The position numbers and the translations under genes are program-made. DNA of 64,000 nt, taken from Gamarada debralockiae. Taxonomy: Eukaryota; Ascomycota; Leotiomycetes; Helotiales; Hyphodiscaceae. The notes under the pieces are model-generated. The model was given only the letters and a program-made list of their open reading frames with translations, was not told where the DNA came from and did no database searches. Of the stretch, positions 12,679-23,396 are shown piece by piece (within the stretch, counting starts at the first letter, position 1; every line of letters begins with the position of its first letter). Where the stretch lies: positions 62,001 to 126,000 of the forward strand of contig NXFV01000242.1 of the NCBI GenBank assembly GCA_002803225.1, given 5' to 3'.

Positions 12679-13025
12679 ATGAGTTCTTGCTATTGTGCCA
12701 ACTACTACGTAATTTACTACTCTTTAATTCTTCGGAGTCTGAGCTAATTTGAATGTCAGGGCTCAATCAACTGCCACAACACTGTCCGGAAATTTGGGGA
12801 CCGTTGTGCGCTTTGTCTCGTACGTTACCTTCCTATCCAGCTTCTATCAATGAACTCCCAACTAACAGGACACAGTCCACACAAGTCGGTACATCCTCTT
12901 CAGCCGCTATGCAAAACGGAGCTCCCCAAGCCAGCGAACAATGGGTCGAGAATGCCAAACGAGAACAATTACGAAGAGAAGAGGAGCAAGCGAGATGGGA
13001 GAGACTGAGGAGGACTGTACGATAA
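12679..13025 (+). CDS. Small cysteine-motif (zinc-ribbon-like) protein, 79 aa
   Basis: Three short exons fit GT-AG splicing and phase: 12679-12708 (ten codons), 12760-12819 and 12876-13025. They sum to 79 codons plus TAA. The first 30 residues hold CYC, then C, then CALC (MSSCYCANYY, GSINCHNTV, GDRCALCL), a spacing that could bind zinc. The rest is a Ser/Gln linker and a charged helix ending QARWERLRRTVR. The first exon is so short that a gene finder could miss it. The function is unknown. The splice model is inferred from the sequence only; an alternative acceptor at 12869-12870 gives another frame and a less charged tail. Confidence 0.6.
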
Positions 13026-13300
13026 TGCTCCCACTTGGGAGCAGGATCTTCGTGCAAGGCAGCAAACTGGCGTATTGATTTAGCGGCATGGACATGGATG
13101 GCGTTTTGAAGAATGGTGGGCATAACGGAACCGGATTGGATATACATGGCTGGGCCATGACGGAGACATACAAATCATCATAATATACAATCATTATTCC
13201 CAGCCCAAGTCCATCATGGGTTTCCCAAACTCCTGAAGCGTGCCTCCCGACGTTTTCCACGCAACATTTCTACCCAGCCCAGATGTACCGTTGTCCCAGA

Positions 13301-13991
13301 TCACCATTGTCGTCTCTTGTATCCTTTGAAACCTTCTCCGTCTCCTGCCGCCATGATTTCCTCTTTGATTTTCTTTCGCCTCTCTGCTCTGCTCAGGGGC
13401 TTTTCTTGCTTCAGCTTGTTTTCAGCAGGCGGTATCGAGGGAGCATCCTGAAGAATCTCTGGTTGGCTTGGTGGTAGTTCATCTGCCAATGCCGTTTGTT
13501 TCTGATCCTGAATCATTTCCACGCTTCCCGGGTCATCTTGTGCAGGCCATCGAGTTCTCTGTGCTCTCCTGCCTTCCACCGTATCGTCCGAAACAAAAGC
13601 GTCGGCTAGTCCAGCATCATCTGTATGTATATCGCTGCTGGACTCCTTTACCTCCACCACTCCTTCACTATTCTCCAAGTTTTGGGTCTCTCCATTAATT
13701 CCCTCCAACTCTCCAACTACATCTGCCTTCGGCGAGGGTGTAGGCTGTACGGCAAATTGTGTAGGTAGATAGAGTCTCGCATTCGAAGGAGTAGGTTTTG
13801 GTTTTATTGCTGCTCGTAGATCTCGGACTGTTTGCTGTTGAAGCGCATAACCACTCAAAAACAACGCGCTGGTGAATAGGAACACTGCAAGCAACCATCA
13901 TTAGCAGAATTCTGGAGACTAAAACGTGCGGGTGAGACGTACCGACGAAAGAGGAGATCGCGACGGAGACCTGGCCAGATGTAAGGAGCAT
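13301..13991 (-). CDS. Conserved-looking membrane-anchored protein of unknown function, 210 aa
   Basis: Two exons, 13991-13943 and 13884-13301, join in phase (211 codons with stop). An N-terminal hydrophobic segment (SVAISSFVVFLFTSALFLSG) is probably a single membrane anchor or signal anchor. The middle is acidic and Ser/Pro rich, likely disordered. The C-terminus is strongly basic (SRAERRKKIKEEI, ending GFKGYKRRQW), the part most likely to be conserved. It is convergent with the small gene at 12679 and divergent from prp38. I do not recognise the family. It could be a small ER or mitochondrial membrane protein. Confidence 0.7.
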
Positions 13992-14485
13992 TATCGTGAT
14001 TCGTGATTTGGAAGTATTTGAGACGAAAGTAGGTAGTCGAAAAGGTATTTATTTTAGAAGAATTGACTGTTCATGGATGGTTCCAAGGTTCAATGGTACC
14101 TTTGCCCCCACGTCAATATTGACTTCGTTGGCAAGACAATAATCGGATAAGGTAGGTGTGATACTAGCGGTGGATCGTGTAAATAGTAATATGCCTTGGA
14201 AATTAAGCTACAATTTTTGACAACTACTGCCCCTCTCTGATTGACGCACCCCTCTTCCCGCCGCCTGTCTTCTTAAATCCACCTTCGGGTCGACATCGAA
14301 GTTTTGAAAGTCCAAAATAGGAAAATTGACATCAAAATCAAAACCCTGGGGAGTTTAAAAGCTACCAACGTTTCGCATCACACCACGAACCCCCCCACAA
14401 AAGCCCACAAGATATCACTTCATCTCGAAATAATACAACAAGCAAAGCCATCCATCCTATTGTCGACCTTCAAGCAATCTCAACG
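13992..14485. promoter_or_regulatory. Divergent promoter region upstream of prp38
   Basis: This is about 0.5 kb between two divergent start codons, so both promoters must lie here. No specific factor site can be named from the sequence alone. Confidence 0.4.
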
Positions 14486-15223
14486 ATGGCGACCCACCGC
14501 GCAGACGAGAAGCGCTTCCTCGACGAGCGCGGTTCAGGCGGACCCCTCGCACCCAATGGCCTCAACCCCGCCACGATCATGGAAAAGCCAGTTCGCGAAC
14601 GTATCATCGATTCATATTTCTGGAAAGACCAGTGTTTCGGTGTCAACGAAGCAGACATCGTAAACCGAGTCGTCGAACAAGTACACTTCGTCGGAGGAAC
14701 ATACGGCGACGCGCAAAAACCGAGTCCTTTCCTCTGTCTCGCTTTCAAACTTCTACAACTGGGTCCTGGAGATGATGTTGTGCGGGAATACTTGGAATAT
14801 GGAGGGGAGAAATTTAAGTATTTGAGGGCCTTGGCGGTTTTTTATGTGCGGTTGACGAGGCAGGCGAAAGACGTGTATTTGCTTCTGGAGCCATTCTTCC
14901 AAGATTCGAGGAAGCTGAAGCGTAGGACGAGGATGGGTACTAGCTTGACGTTCATGGACGAGTTCGTGGATGATCTGTTGACAAAGGATCGGGTGTGCGG
15001 CACTACATTATGGAAGATGCCTAGCAGAACTATGTTGGAGGACTTGGACATTTTGGAGCCGAGAGTTAGTCCGTTGGGGGATATTGAGGATTTATTGGAA
15101 AGCGATCCAGAGGAGGTGGGCGGTAGGGGGGAGAGTCCGGGGAGCGAGTTTGGAGAGGTCACGCCCGAGAGGGATGAGATGGATGTTGATGGACCGGATA
15201 AGGAGACCAGGAATGGGGAGTGA
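14486..15223 (+). CDS. prp38: Pre-mRNA splicing factor Prp38
   Basis: A single-exon gene of 245 codons. Residues about 20-190 form the all-helical PRP38 domain. Recognisable parts are IMEKPVRERIIDSYFWKDQC at the start, FLCLAFKLLQLGP, and EYGGEKFKYLRALAVFYVRL in the core. The C-terminal 50 residues are acidic (DPEEVGG, EVTPERDEMDVDGPD) and likely disordered. Prp38 is a subunit of the U4/U6.U5 tri-snRNP needed for spliceosome activation in the nucleus. The length fits fungal orthologues, which lack the long RS tail of animal PRP38B. The start at 14486 is the only ATG that includes the full domain. Confidence 0.95.
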   Translation: MATHRADEKRFLDERGSGGPLAPNGLNPATIMEKPVRERIIDSYFWKDQCFGVNEADIVNRVVEQVHFVGGTYGDAQKPSPFLCLAFKLLQLGPGDDVVREYLEYGGEKFKYLRALAVFYVRLTRQAKDVYLLLEPFFQDSRKLKRRTRMGTSLTFMDEFVDDLLTKDRVCGTTLWKMPSRTMLEDLDILEPRVSPLGDIEDLLESDPEEVGGRGESPGSEFGEVTPERDEMDVDGPDKETRNGE

Positions 15224-17148
15224 ATCGTTGATTTTGGTTGAGAGATCGTGGAGTTTGGCATGGGCAGCATAAGGATCGGCGCGAGGAGTTTAATATACCC
15301 ATTCTCTCTGTTGTCAGATTTTCTCTTGTTCATTTGCGATGTTTCCTTGGTTACCGACATCCAATGCTTCCTATCATTGCCTTTCAATTTGTGTCAAAAC
15401 TGTGGCCTTCCGTCTGCCCGTCTTCTACCAAAACAAAGAGCTCTGGCCGAGCTACCCCCTCCTATCTAGCCTTACCCTCACCAACCTTAAGTAATGGAAT
15501 AAGAATTTGTTTCAAAACTCAAGTTCCCATGGCTCAGTGGTTATATCGTCTTCCTCCCTTCTAAGACATCGCTCCAACTCGCGCTCAACACAACTAACAT
15601 CCCATCAGCCCCCAAAAACCAATCCAACAATCCACTTATTTCTTTTCTGCTCACCGCGATCTGGAGTTTGCGTGGCCCCGCCAGCCATCACCAATGCAAC
15701 AGTGACCCTCTCTTAAAGCTTGAATGAAGGCCGCCACGTCCCGCTGGTTCCGAGGAGTTTCGGTCGCAATTAACGCAGGTGTGCAGATTGGTTGCGAGTA
15801 CTTCGTTTCATTTAATTGGGGAGAGAGAAGAGGGAGCTTGAGATCAACTTTTTTTGAGACTTTTGGGTGTTTTGGTTCCGTAAGGTTGGAAATGAGGAAG
15901 CGAGATGGATAGGGGCTTTGACAAAAATGTACGGAAGAAAGATGGTGGACAAGATGGTAGGCTGCACGGCCAGGGGTCTAAAATGGTAGCAAGCAAACGG
16001 AGATATGGTCAAAGGAAACTCTATACAAAATGAATGATCAACAAACAAGAACTCCAAATTTTGAGCAGGAGAAGTGACTTGATAGGGGGATGATTATTTT
16101 TGGCTTGGAAAGTAATATGGACCATGTCCGGAAGACGTTATCAAGAGCGAGAAGGTTCTAATGCCTTTTCTAGTTCTGTCTACAAACGGCAAGCCATGTA
16201 AGTTCAGAGAAACTGCTTGCTCTTACGCAACCCACACTACTAAAAGTGAGGTGAACACAAGGCAAGGTGTATATCAGCGAAGTCTTCTAACTGTCCCGAC
16301 TATACCAAAACATATCATATTATGTTAGATTAACAACTTACTTTCCAAAAATCAAGCTCCATGGCCGAGTGGCTAAGTCCTTCCTCTCTTTGTCCCCCAC
16401 CCCCCACAAATACCTTCTCTCACCGAAGATTCCCCAACCAACATTCTCAATCACACAAACTTCTCCCTCGTCCCCATATCCAAATGCCGGTATCCATTGC
16501 ATCAGTTCCATCCTCACCGATGCTACAAACCAGTGCGATGGCCAATTTAAGGCTCGAATCAAATTCCCTCTCTAACCTCCGCCACCCCTGACTATCCTAT
16601 AACTCCGAAGTGAGAGTGCGAGAGTCGATTTGAGTCGAGGCTTGCTGATGACGTTCCCCGTCCTGTCGCGCCCACGCACGCCCGAATTTTAGCGCCAAAT
16701 CTAGTTTTCGAAAGAATGAATCATTCTTCTGCTGATAGGATGCAAAGATGCTAAACTGTAAGGACTCGGGAAAACAGTAGACTTCGATTGCAGCTTTGAA
16801 ACTTGGGGCCTAGCAAGCTTCTACCCCCGCATTCTTGCTCGCCGCTTTCACGGCACGTATCATTGACCTGCAAGCCTAAAATAGAAATAAATATATATAA
16901 AGCAGATCTTCTGTATCGTAGCTGTCTTGTCATTTATAATTATAGCCGTCTAAGGTCATAAATGTTAGCTAATAAGAATCCGATGATAAAAAAATCTTCC
17001 CAGATGCACAGCTACCAGCGACTATTGACCTCGACGACGAAATACTATACAACAGCGTAAGAAGATTTGAGTCTATACTCTTGAATGATAGACTTGTGAC
17101 ATAAGTGTGAACTACAACTGTCTGGTAGCAGGAGCCGGTCACGGCGTC
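15224..17148. other. Gene-poor stretch with two tRNA A-box-like strings
   Basis: No protein gene is seen in 1.9 kb. Two similar short strings stand out: AAGTTCCCATGGCTCAGTGG near 15520 and AAGCTCCATGGCCGAGTGGC near 16351. Both match a tRNA A box (TGGCTCAGTGG, TGGCCGAGTGG). Neither is followed by a convincing B box or closing acceptor strand, so they look like tRNA-derived relics rather than genes. AT-rich sequence runs from about 16.8 to 17.0 kb. Confidence 0.4.
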
Positions 17149-17232
17149 CTAAACCTTGACTGTGCGATCGTCTGACGCTGATGCCAGCAGCTTCGAGTCG
17201 TGCGAGAACGCTACTGAGTAGACCGAACTCGT
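17149..17232 (-). pseudogene. C-terminal fragment of a WD40-repeat protein
   Basis: Reading 17232 down to a TAG at 17151-17149 gives 27 residues of a WD40 blade: VYSVAFSHDSKLLASAS followed by DDRTVKV. This is the repeat type found at the end of fungal NACHT-WD40 (STAND) proteins. Upstream, the same frame meets a stop after a few codons, so only one partial repeat survives. It is most likely a relic of a nonself-recognition type gene. The family assignment rests on the repeat motif; which parent gene it came from is unknown. Confidence 0.55.
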
Positions 17233-18213
17233 CTGTCAGCTTGATTTCGGCCCGTAGCCTGTAAATAAACTCAATTGAAAATAAAAAACTGTGCTAATTC
17301 TGAGGCCCAATGCATGAGAAATGCGATCACTCCTATTCCTCTAATCGAGGAACAGGGGAAAGGAAGCTTTAGTGACTACCTGATTCCCGATTTTCTTTGC
17401 TCAGTCCCGGACTTTGCCTAGTCGAGAACATAATACGTATCAGGATCAGGGAACCATACTTGAGAAACTTAGATTCACGGGCACTGCTTTGTGATTGAGA
17501 TTTCACTTTTAGTTCTAGGTACGAAAGACTCGACTGATGTCAGTTGAGCTGTATTTTGGGGCCGAAATATAGTGGCATTTCTAGACCTAGCTGATATCTA
17601 AGGAGCTGAAATACAAGGAGGGGAAGAGCTCTCTTATATCACCAAAGAGGAAAATACAGGCTAACCTGATTAGGCAATTCAAACCAACAACTGAGGACAA
17701 CGCATCTATTGCTTGAGAGTAGCTGTCTAATCAGACGATATTGTGGAGCCAAATCATGTATTGATTGATAACTGATAGATAACTAAGGAAGGAAGACTCG
17801 TAGGGTTGCCAGCACCCGAGCTATGTACACAGACCCGTTGCCACAGCAACTGCCAGCGCAACTGACAGTAGCTGGCTAAGGAAAAACAAGACCGAAAATT
17901 CAGAAATCCATGAGAGCCTCCCAATGGCCGATCTCAGACTGTTTGCCCTCACTGTTTGTTGTGGGGTGGATTACCAGTCCAAACCTGAGACCCTTCCTTC
18001 CCGTTGCCCGTAGTGTTGGTATTATCCTGTACTTTTCTGTCATCGGATAAAAGCCACTACCGCAGGCACCGAGATGGATTGAAAAACGTGCTGAATAGCA
18101 CCACGTATGGTGAAAGCATCGCCGGGATCTACGAGCCGGTAGACGTTTATTTTCGTCAGATCTTCTCACATCTAAGAGAAGAGAATCCCAGAACCAGTTA
18201 AGGTCTGGGTTTT
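17233..18213. other. Intergenic / decayed sequence
   Basis: No intact gene is seen. The stretch lies between the WD40 fragment and an EST1-like fragment and may contain more decayed coding sequence, but I cannot read a family in it. Confidence 0.4.
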
Positions 18214-18468
18214 AATCCAGGTATCCTGGAAAGCTGGACCTGTCTCATACAACAGGGCCATCATCGAATAAGCCAGATAAATGAAGGTCAACATATGATC
18301 CAAGAGGGGTGGAAGATGAAGCCGGAGGAGTTCGAGAAGGCATTGAATATCATGTCTCCACATTCTGGCAGCCGTGGCGTATTTTGACGCCAGTGGACGT
18401 GAAGTTTGACTTCCAGAAGAATACTGAGAGGCCAGAAAGAAATCGTGCAAAGAACTGCGATGCAGAGC
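18214..18468 (-). pseudogene. EST1/SMG-like protein fragment
   Basis: An open frame of 85 residues reads ALHRSSLHDFFLASQ, then ARMWRHDIQCLLELLRLHLP, then LAYSMMALLYETGPAFQDTW. From memory this resembles a conserved segment of fungal proteins annotated as EST1-like or telomerase-associated DNA/RNA-binding proteins. After DTWI the expected continuation is lost and the frame soon ends. It starts 25 bases below the stop codon of the C2H2 gene, on the same strand. It is probably a gene relic, or a distal exon whose neighbours have decayed. Recognition is from recall of the family, not an alignment. Confidence 0.45.
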
Positions 18469-18492
18469 ATTCACGTCCTGGCACAATCTCAC

Positions 18493-19735
18493 CTAAGGAT
18501 GCTGTGCAGCAACGTGTCTCTTCAAATTGTCCTGCCTGGTGAAACCTCCTTCAGCGCCGCCAAAAGCATTCCTACATTCAGCATGATGGCAGTAGAAGCG
18601 GCGACCATTGTGCTTGGCTTGATGTCGGATGAGGTCTTTCTCCAGTGAGAAGGCAACTTGTCGAGACGCGCAAGACGGCTCGAGGCATTTGTGTGGCTTG
18701 ATGTGATATTTTCTGTGTCGACTTCACAATGTCAGCGAGTGTACAAGAAATTTGATATAGCGAAGAGAATTTGCCCTAGAGACCTGACATACTTGAGCTT
18801 GTGGCGATGTGTGAATGCTCTACCACAGTTCGAATGTTCACATAGCCACTGGTCTGCCGAAGAGGCAGTATTCTGAGCTGAGCTTGCCTTAGCAACGACG
18901 TCTTCAGCTGGCCCATCACAAACATTATCCGCCGGGTTGTCGTCTAAAACTAAACTTGTACCATGTTTTGTGAAAGTCGATGATGGCGTGTTGGAATCGA
19001 AGGTCAGGTCGGGCGGCATGTACGCCACCTGTATACCTTCCTCCGGTATTTCCAATTCCAATATGTCCCACGCTTGGACCGTGGTCGTATCTCGTCCGTC
19101 CAACGCTGCTGGACCCATTGCCTCCACTTCCACTGGGTTCTGTGCTGGTTGCACTGTGTCCCAACCTTCCAATGCCATTCTGTCCCAATCCTCCCAATTC
19201 CATCCACCAAATCCGTCCTCCTCGGCACCGGGATCCCACGATCCCAGCCCGTAGTGGTCGAGACTTTCAAGCTGCCCAAAAGACACTCCATCCCAGCTAG
19301 GAGATTCTGCCGGTCCCGTACGACAGAGATCCTCAAGACTGGCCGGAAAGAAGTTTGCTTCGAGGTCGCTTGATTGAACTTGATCACTTTGACATTCTCG
19401 CTGAATGGGGTGACGAGCGGAGGGATACTCCGCTCAGGAGAGTGTGGGAAGTGTGCGACGCTGTAAGAGTGTTAGTAAATGGCATACGTAAAGCTTGGGG
19501 GTTTGGGACTGTCTGCATTGAGATACGTACAACAATTGTCCCAAGGAAATGATCAGAAGAGAAAAGAACAGAACGTCGCGGGACGTCAGGCGTGATTAAG
19601 TATTGGTATGGTTGGCCTCTCGGATGAGACCTTGAGAACGCCTGGAAAGCCTCTTTGGTGGGGGCTGTGGGGGTAGGCCAGTGACGTGCGCAGTTGGCAG
19701 CCACTGACAGGGATCGAGATACCGTCAGGCTGCAT
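18493..19735 (-). CDS. C2H2 zinc-finger protein, 5' exons uncertain
   Basis: The well-supported part is two exons, about 19410-18793 and 18712-18493, joined in phase by a GT-AG intron. The upstream exon encodes an acidic, Trp/Gly-rich region (GLGSWDPGAEEDG, GWNWEDWDRM) like an activation domain. The fingers follow: CEHSNCGRAFTHRH, then CLEPSCASRQVAFSLEKDLI with RHQAKH, then CHHAECRNAF ending NLKRHVAAQH just before the stop. It is probably a nuclear transcription factor. The 5' end is unclear: an ATG at 19735 (MQPDGISIPV) and an intron ending near 19411 are plausible, but other splice choices exist. Confidence 0.65.
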
Positions 19736-20645
19736 GATTGATTGCAATTGGATTTGGGAACCTTGTGAGGCCTTCAAGTTCTTGTCGGGCGCCGAGTGTG
19801 CGGCCTCTTTCACGTGATGGGTCTGAGAATTGTTCGCGCCTACTAGAAGTAAACGGAACTTACGAAAGAAGCTACCGGAAATAAGCTTTACCGATACACT
19901 CAAGCATAGTGACTCATCCGAAATTTCAAGAGAATGTAGAGAGGAAGCCGCAATCGAATTCTACTGTATGGAGAAAGAACCGACGGAACAAGTCAGGTTG
20001 AGAGAGAAAGACACCCCTTGTGTGTGCGTCGATGTTTCCTCTTTAAGTTGGAGAGAAAAGATTTGACGAAATGCTGGATGACCGGCCTTTTATACAAGGG
20101 AGGCCATGCACTAGATTCCCCACTGAAAGATTCCGAGTATGTTTCCAGCCACACACGGTGCTGACGGAGCAGAAAAGCTTTACTCGAAATGAAAAGATCA
20201 AAAGGAACGACTTGATGAAATTGGGTATGATGTTCTGTAGCCTGTGCGAAGAATTTCAAATGAAGCGGTAGACAGTAGAGGAACGACTTAGTATATAAAA
20301 ACTCTTCTTGCCCAAGTAAATGCTCTTCAACAGTTGAAGCGAAGAGTCGCCATTCCGAAATGGCTTTGGAAGCAACTTCCTAAACCTGTAGATGAAACCT
20401 TCTTGTGCTCCCCTGTCTCTATCGAAAACGGGTTTTCTATGTCGAGTGTGCTAGCGTTTCGGCTTGGGCGTTCTCTGGCGTCCTGTTGTTGACCTCTTTA
20501 TCATTGTTGCGCGTGTTATTGTTGTTGACTCTCTTCTTGTTGTGATAGAGTGTGCGTAGTGTCTGGAGAGTGGTCGGGACGGCACAGGTCCCCAACCTTG
20601 CATTCGAAGAATTGAAGGTAGTATGTTTCATTTGACGGGAAGAGC
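19736..20645. other. Intergenic, divergent/3' flanks
   Basis: This stretch holds the promoter side of the C2H2 gene and the 3' flank of etr1. A direct run of GTTGTTGAC/GTTGTTGACT-like short repeats occurs near 20.48-20.53 kb. No gene is recognised; the open frame at 19830-20066 has no family features. Confidence 0.45.
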
Positions 20646-21915
20646 TCATGTATCACCATACACGAAGACCCCCTTACCAGCCCTAAATCCACCCAGCGTG
20701 CCTTGCACAGCCTCCTTCAGCGTACCCTCCTCAGTCTCCCAATCCCACCTCAACTCCTGTACTGGAATATCCTTAAACTTGCCATTCCTCGTCAATTCCA
20801 AAATCTCCTCCACAGTCCTCTTTTTCTCCTCCGGATGCGCATCGCTCCACCTACTAACCCAAAACCCACTGAACTTAATATCCTTGAAAATTAATGCCGC
20901 TGTCGGGAGCAGGAGCGGCTGTTTCGACATCCCCCCGTATGTAACCAAGTGGCCGGATTCTGACAAGCATTTGACGAGTGCAGAAGTAGGCTTGCCTCCT
21001 ACACAGTTCAAACCGACTTTAATCTGTTCTCGGCCGCCATTCGTCCACTCTTTAACTTTTTCTGAGAAGCCCTTCTCCATCAGCTCCGTCTCAGTGATTA
21101 CCTTCGTAGCGCCCAGTTCCAAGAGTTCATTCTTCATCTTCTCCGTCTCCGCAGCCTCAGGACGATCCCTTATAACATTAATACTCTTCAAGCCCCACTC
21201 TCTCCCAAGTTGTATCGCCGCTCTCCCCACTCCCGAATTCGCACCATTCTGAATAAACCAATCGTCCTCTTCCAGATTCTCGAAATCCTTGAGCATCCTA
21301 TACGCCGTACAAGGATTCACGCTCACAGTCCCAACCTGTATCGGCGTTAAAGAGTCCTTATTCTCGATCTTCATCACATTGCTCTCCTCGGCTAAAGCAT
21401 GTGTGCGCCATGTCCCGAACCCGGTATTCTTCATGATCACCCAGTCGCCCTTTGAGAGGGACTTGATGCCCGAGCCTACAGAGGATACTTCGAAACAACC
21501 TTCGTTGCCGGCTACGGCGGAGGGCTGTTGGGTGCCGAGGAGAGAGGTGAAGGGGGGCTTGGAGGGGTAGACGCCTTGGATTTGGTTTATGTCTGCGGGG
21601 TTTATGGGCGTGGCGAGGGTGCGGAGCAGGAGGGTTGAGGATGGGAGGGAGGGGGAGATCGAGTGTGTGTGGAGACTACGTTGGGTTAGCAATTGGTAGT
21701 TGTTAATTGGGGGGGGGGAGGGAGGAGGAAGCCACGCACGAGAGAACATCGGATGGTTCTCCGTACTTTGAGTATACAAGAGCTTTAGCTTGTGTGTAAC
21801 CATATGGACCAGACTTACGTCGCCGGCAAGTCAGAGGAGTGTATTTAGGTGTCAATGCACGAGGTATGGCTGATACAGAGCTCGAGCTCGCCCGTAAAGT
21901 TCGTGGGAGAGACAT
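20646..21915 (-). CDS. etr1: Mitochondrial 2-enoyl thioester reductase (Etr1/MECR)
   Basis: Two exons, 21915-21740 and 21675-20646, join in phase to 401 codons. The first about 25 residues (MSLPRTLRASSSSVSAIPRA) are basic and Ser rich, a likely mitochondrial presequence. The conserved core starts GPYGYTQAKALVYSKYGEP and includes the GroES-like fold. The NADPH-binding Rossmann part shows WFIQNGANSGVGRAAIQL and, later, LNCVGGKPTSALV. The C-terminus GFRAGKGVFVYGDT is that of fungal Etr1. The enzyme performs the last step of mitochondrial type II fatty-acid synthesis, reducing trans-2-enoyl-ACP, and is needed for lipoic acid supply and respiration. Confidence 0.94.
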
Positions 21916-22739
21916 TATGGTTATGTGAAGCTCTTGAAAAGATTGTAAATACTTACCAGCGGGGAACGAAGTGAGTTGGGGAGCTTCAGCCATGACGTTT
22001 AGCGAGCGACGCCGCTGTAGGGGTGAGACACGTGGAATATGCGGATGCACGTGCTGGTGCATATTGAGGGGTCCAGTGGCAGACTACAGTTTCAGAAGTT
22101 TAGATCATGAAGCTTTGGATATATTAATTGCTATGTCTCACTCATGTGTTTGTAAAGGTGTGGTGGTGGAGTAATTGTACTTAGAAGAGGGTCTTATTCA
22201 TCTCGTATAGAGAGAACATTCCTGTAAATGACCCGGCAACAAATTTTTGAGGAACATATATGGTAACCAGTACCCCAGTCCAGATGTCCTTTAATCAAGA
22301 GGGACATCAATAAGAGATCCGATCTCTATTTCTCCCGGACATAAGAGAAGCACACCAACGAGACTTGATACAGTGTATTTGATACCAATAACAACAAATG
22401 AATTTAGTACCCAATGAGAGCATCCACGGTAATCCAACAGTCCAGTCCACCAGAATTACAAGAGCTGCCTAGCTGGAGGCATTACCACGCTATGCAAAGG
22501 AGAGAACCGTCCAGATAATAATGAACAGGATTACCAATAAATGCGCCCAACCCAAAGAATGAATACTGTTAAAAGAGTGGTAACGCTCATCTCTCTGAGC
22601 CGGGTATCAATCTTATATCGCCCTCTCTGCTCTCTCCATCTCTCCTGTCATGTCCAGAGCAGAACGTCGTGACCTATGCCAGCATTCGGTGACCATGTCA
22701 ACATCCAGCCATAATCGCGTAACGACATCCAATAAGTCA
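21916..22739. other. Intergenic
   Basis: Upstream of etr1 (promoter and leader) and downstream of the gene at 22740. An upstream ATG on the minus strand near 21993 could start a short leader frame, but I did not use it because it is out of phase with the Etr1 core. No other gene is seen. Confidence 0.45.
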
Positions 22740-23396
22740 TCATTCCCCTCTGATGTTCTTGAACATCTCTCCTCCGCCCAAACTTCCCTCGTCATCATCG
22801 GCAATCTTGGCCTTCAACTGATTCAACTCCGGTAGCTTCGGTGGTGGCGGACCCTTGGGCTTCTTTTCTTGCAGAGCAGCATTCTCAAATACCACACTAG
22901 TCCTCTTCCCACCTCCTCCACCGCCCAACTTGCTGAACCAACTGCCACTTTTCTTCTTGATCAGGCTCGGGCTGCCACTCAGGAAGCTACTCGGACTATC
23001 CGGCCGCCCAATACCCATCCAATCCTCATGCGCACCATTATGATTCGTGCCATCCGTATAATTCGTATTCAGGGACTTCCGCGACAGAAAGCGTCGGATG
23101 CTGCTCGGTCTTGTAGTTGACGCAGGACTCATGGGAGGGTTCTCGACAGTAGTAGTTGTTCGACCGCGGCCATCGTAGACTCCATTCGCAGCTGTGGGCG
23201 CCGCAGTAGCTTGGCCATTGACGGGCACGGTGGACGTGCGGTCTGCGGTTTGGACTTTGGGCTCAGGAGGAGGCGCTTTCTCTTCAATGGGCGAGTCCGG
23301 GGGAGGCGGGATATCAGTGCCGTCTGTGAGGGAAAAGGTAACGGGCTTGAGGGCGGGGAGGGTGAATCGCGCATTGGGCTTGCCGTTTGCCGGCAT
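22740..23396 (-). CDS. Uncharacterised fungal protein, Pro/Ser-rich, 218 aa
   Basis: A single open frame of 218 codons starting MPANGKPNARFTLPALKP. Most is Pro/Ser/Thr rich and probably disordered (DIPPPPDSP, EEKAPPPEP). Islands that look conserved are RPSSIRRFLSRKSLNTNYTD, the SWFSKLGGGGGGKRTSVVFE segment, and a charged C-terminus ending GGEMFKNIRGE. The basic RRFLSRKSL patch could be a phosphorylation or membrane-targeting motif. I do not recognise a named family. Codon use and the long frame on one strand support a real gene; the plus-strand frames here are shadows. Confidence 0.75.
   Translation of the reverse strand: MPANGKPNARFTLPALKPVTFSLTDGTDIPPPPDSPIEEKAPPPEPKVQTADRTSTVPVNGQATAAPTAANGVYDGRGRTTTTVENPPMSPASTTRPSSIRRFLSRKSLNTNYTDGTNHNGAHEDWMGIGRPDSPSSFLSGSPSLIKKKSGSWFSKLGGGGGGKRTSVVFENAALQEKKPKGPPPPKLPELNQLKAKIADDDEGSLGGGEMFKNIRGE

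Noticed and set aside
16351..16580. Possible tRNA-Ser/Leu gene starting GCTCCATGGCCGAGTGGC
   Set aside because: The only B-box-like string (GGCTCGAATCA near 16551) is about 200 nt away with no paired T-stem, and the 3' acceptor strand is missing.
21703..22062. Upstream start for Etr1 (MHQHVHPHIPRV...)
   Set aside because: The in-frame ATG at 21915 gives a normal mitochondrial presequence; the longer extension has no targeting features.
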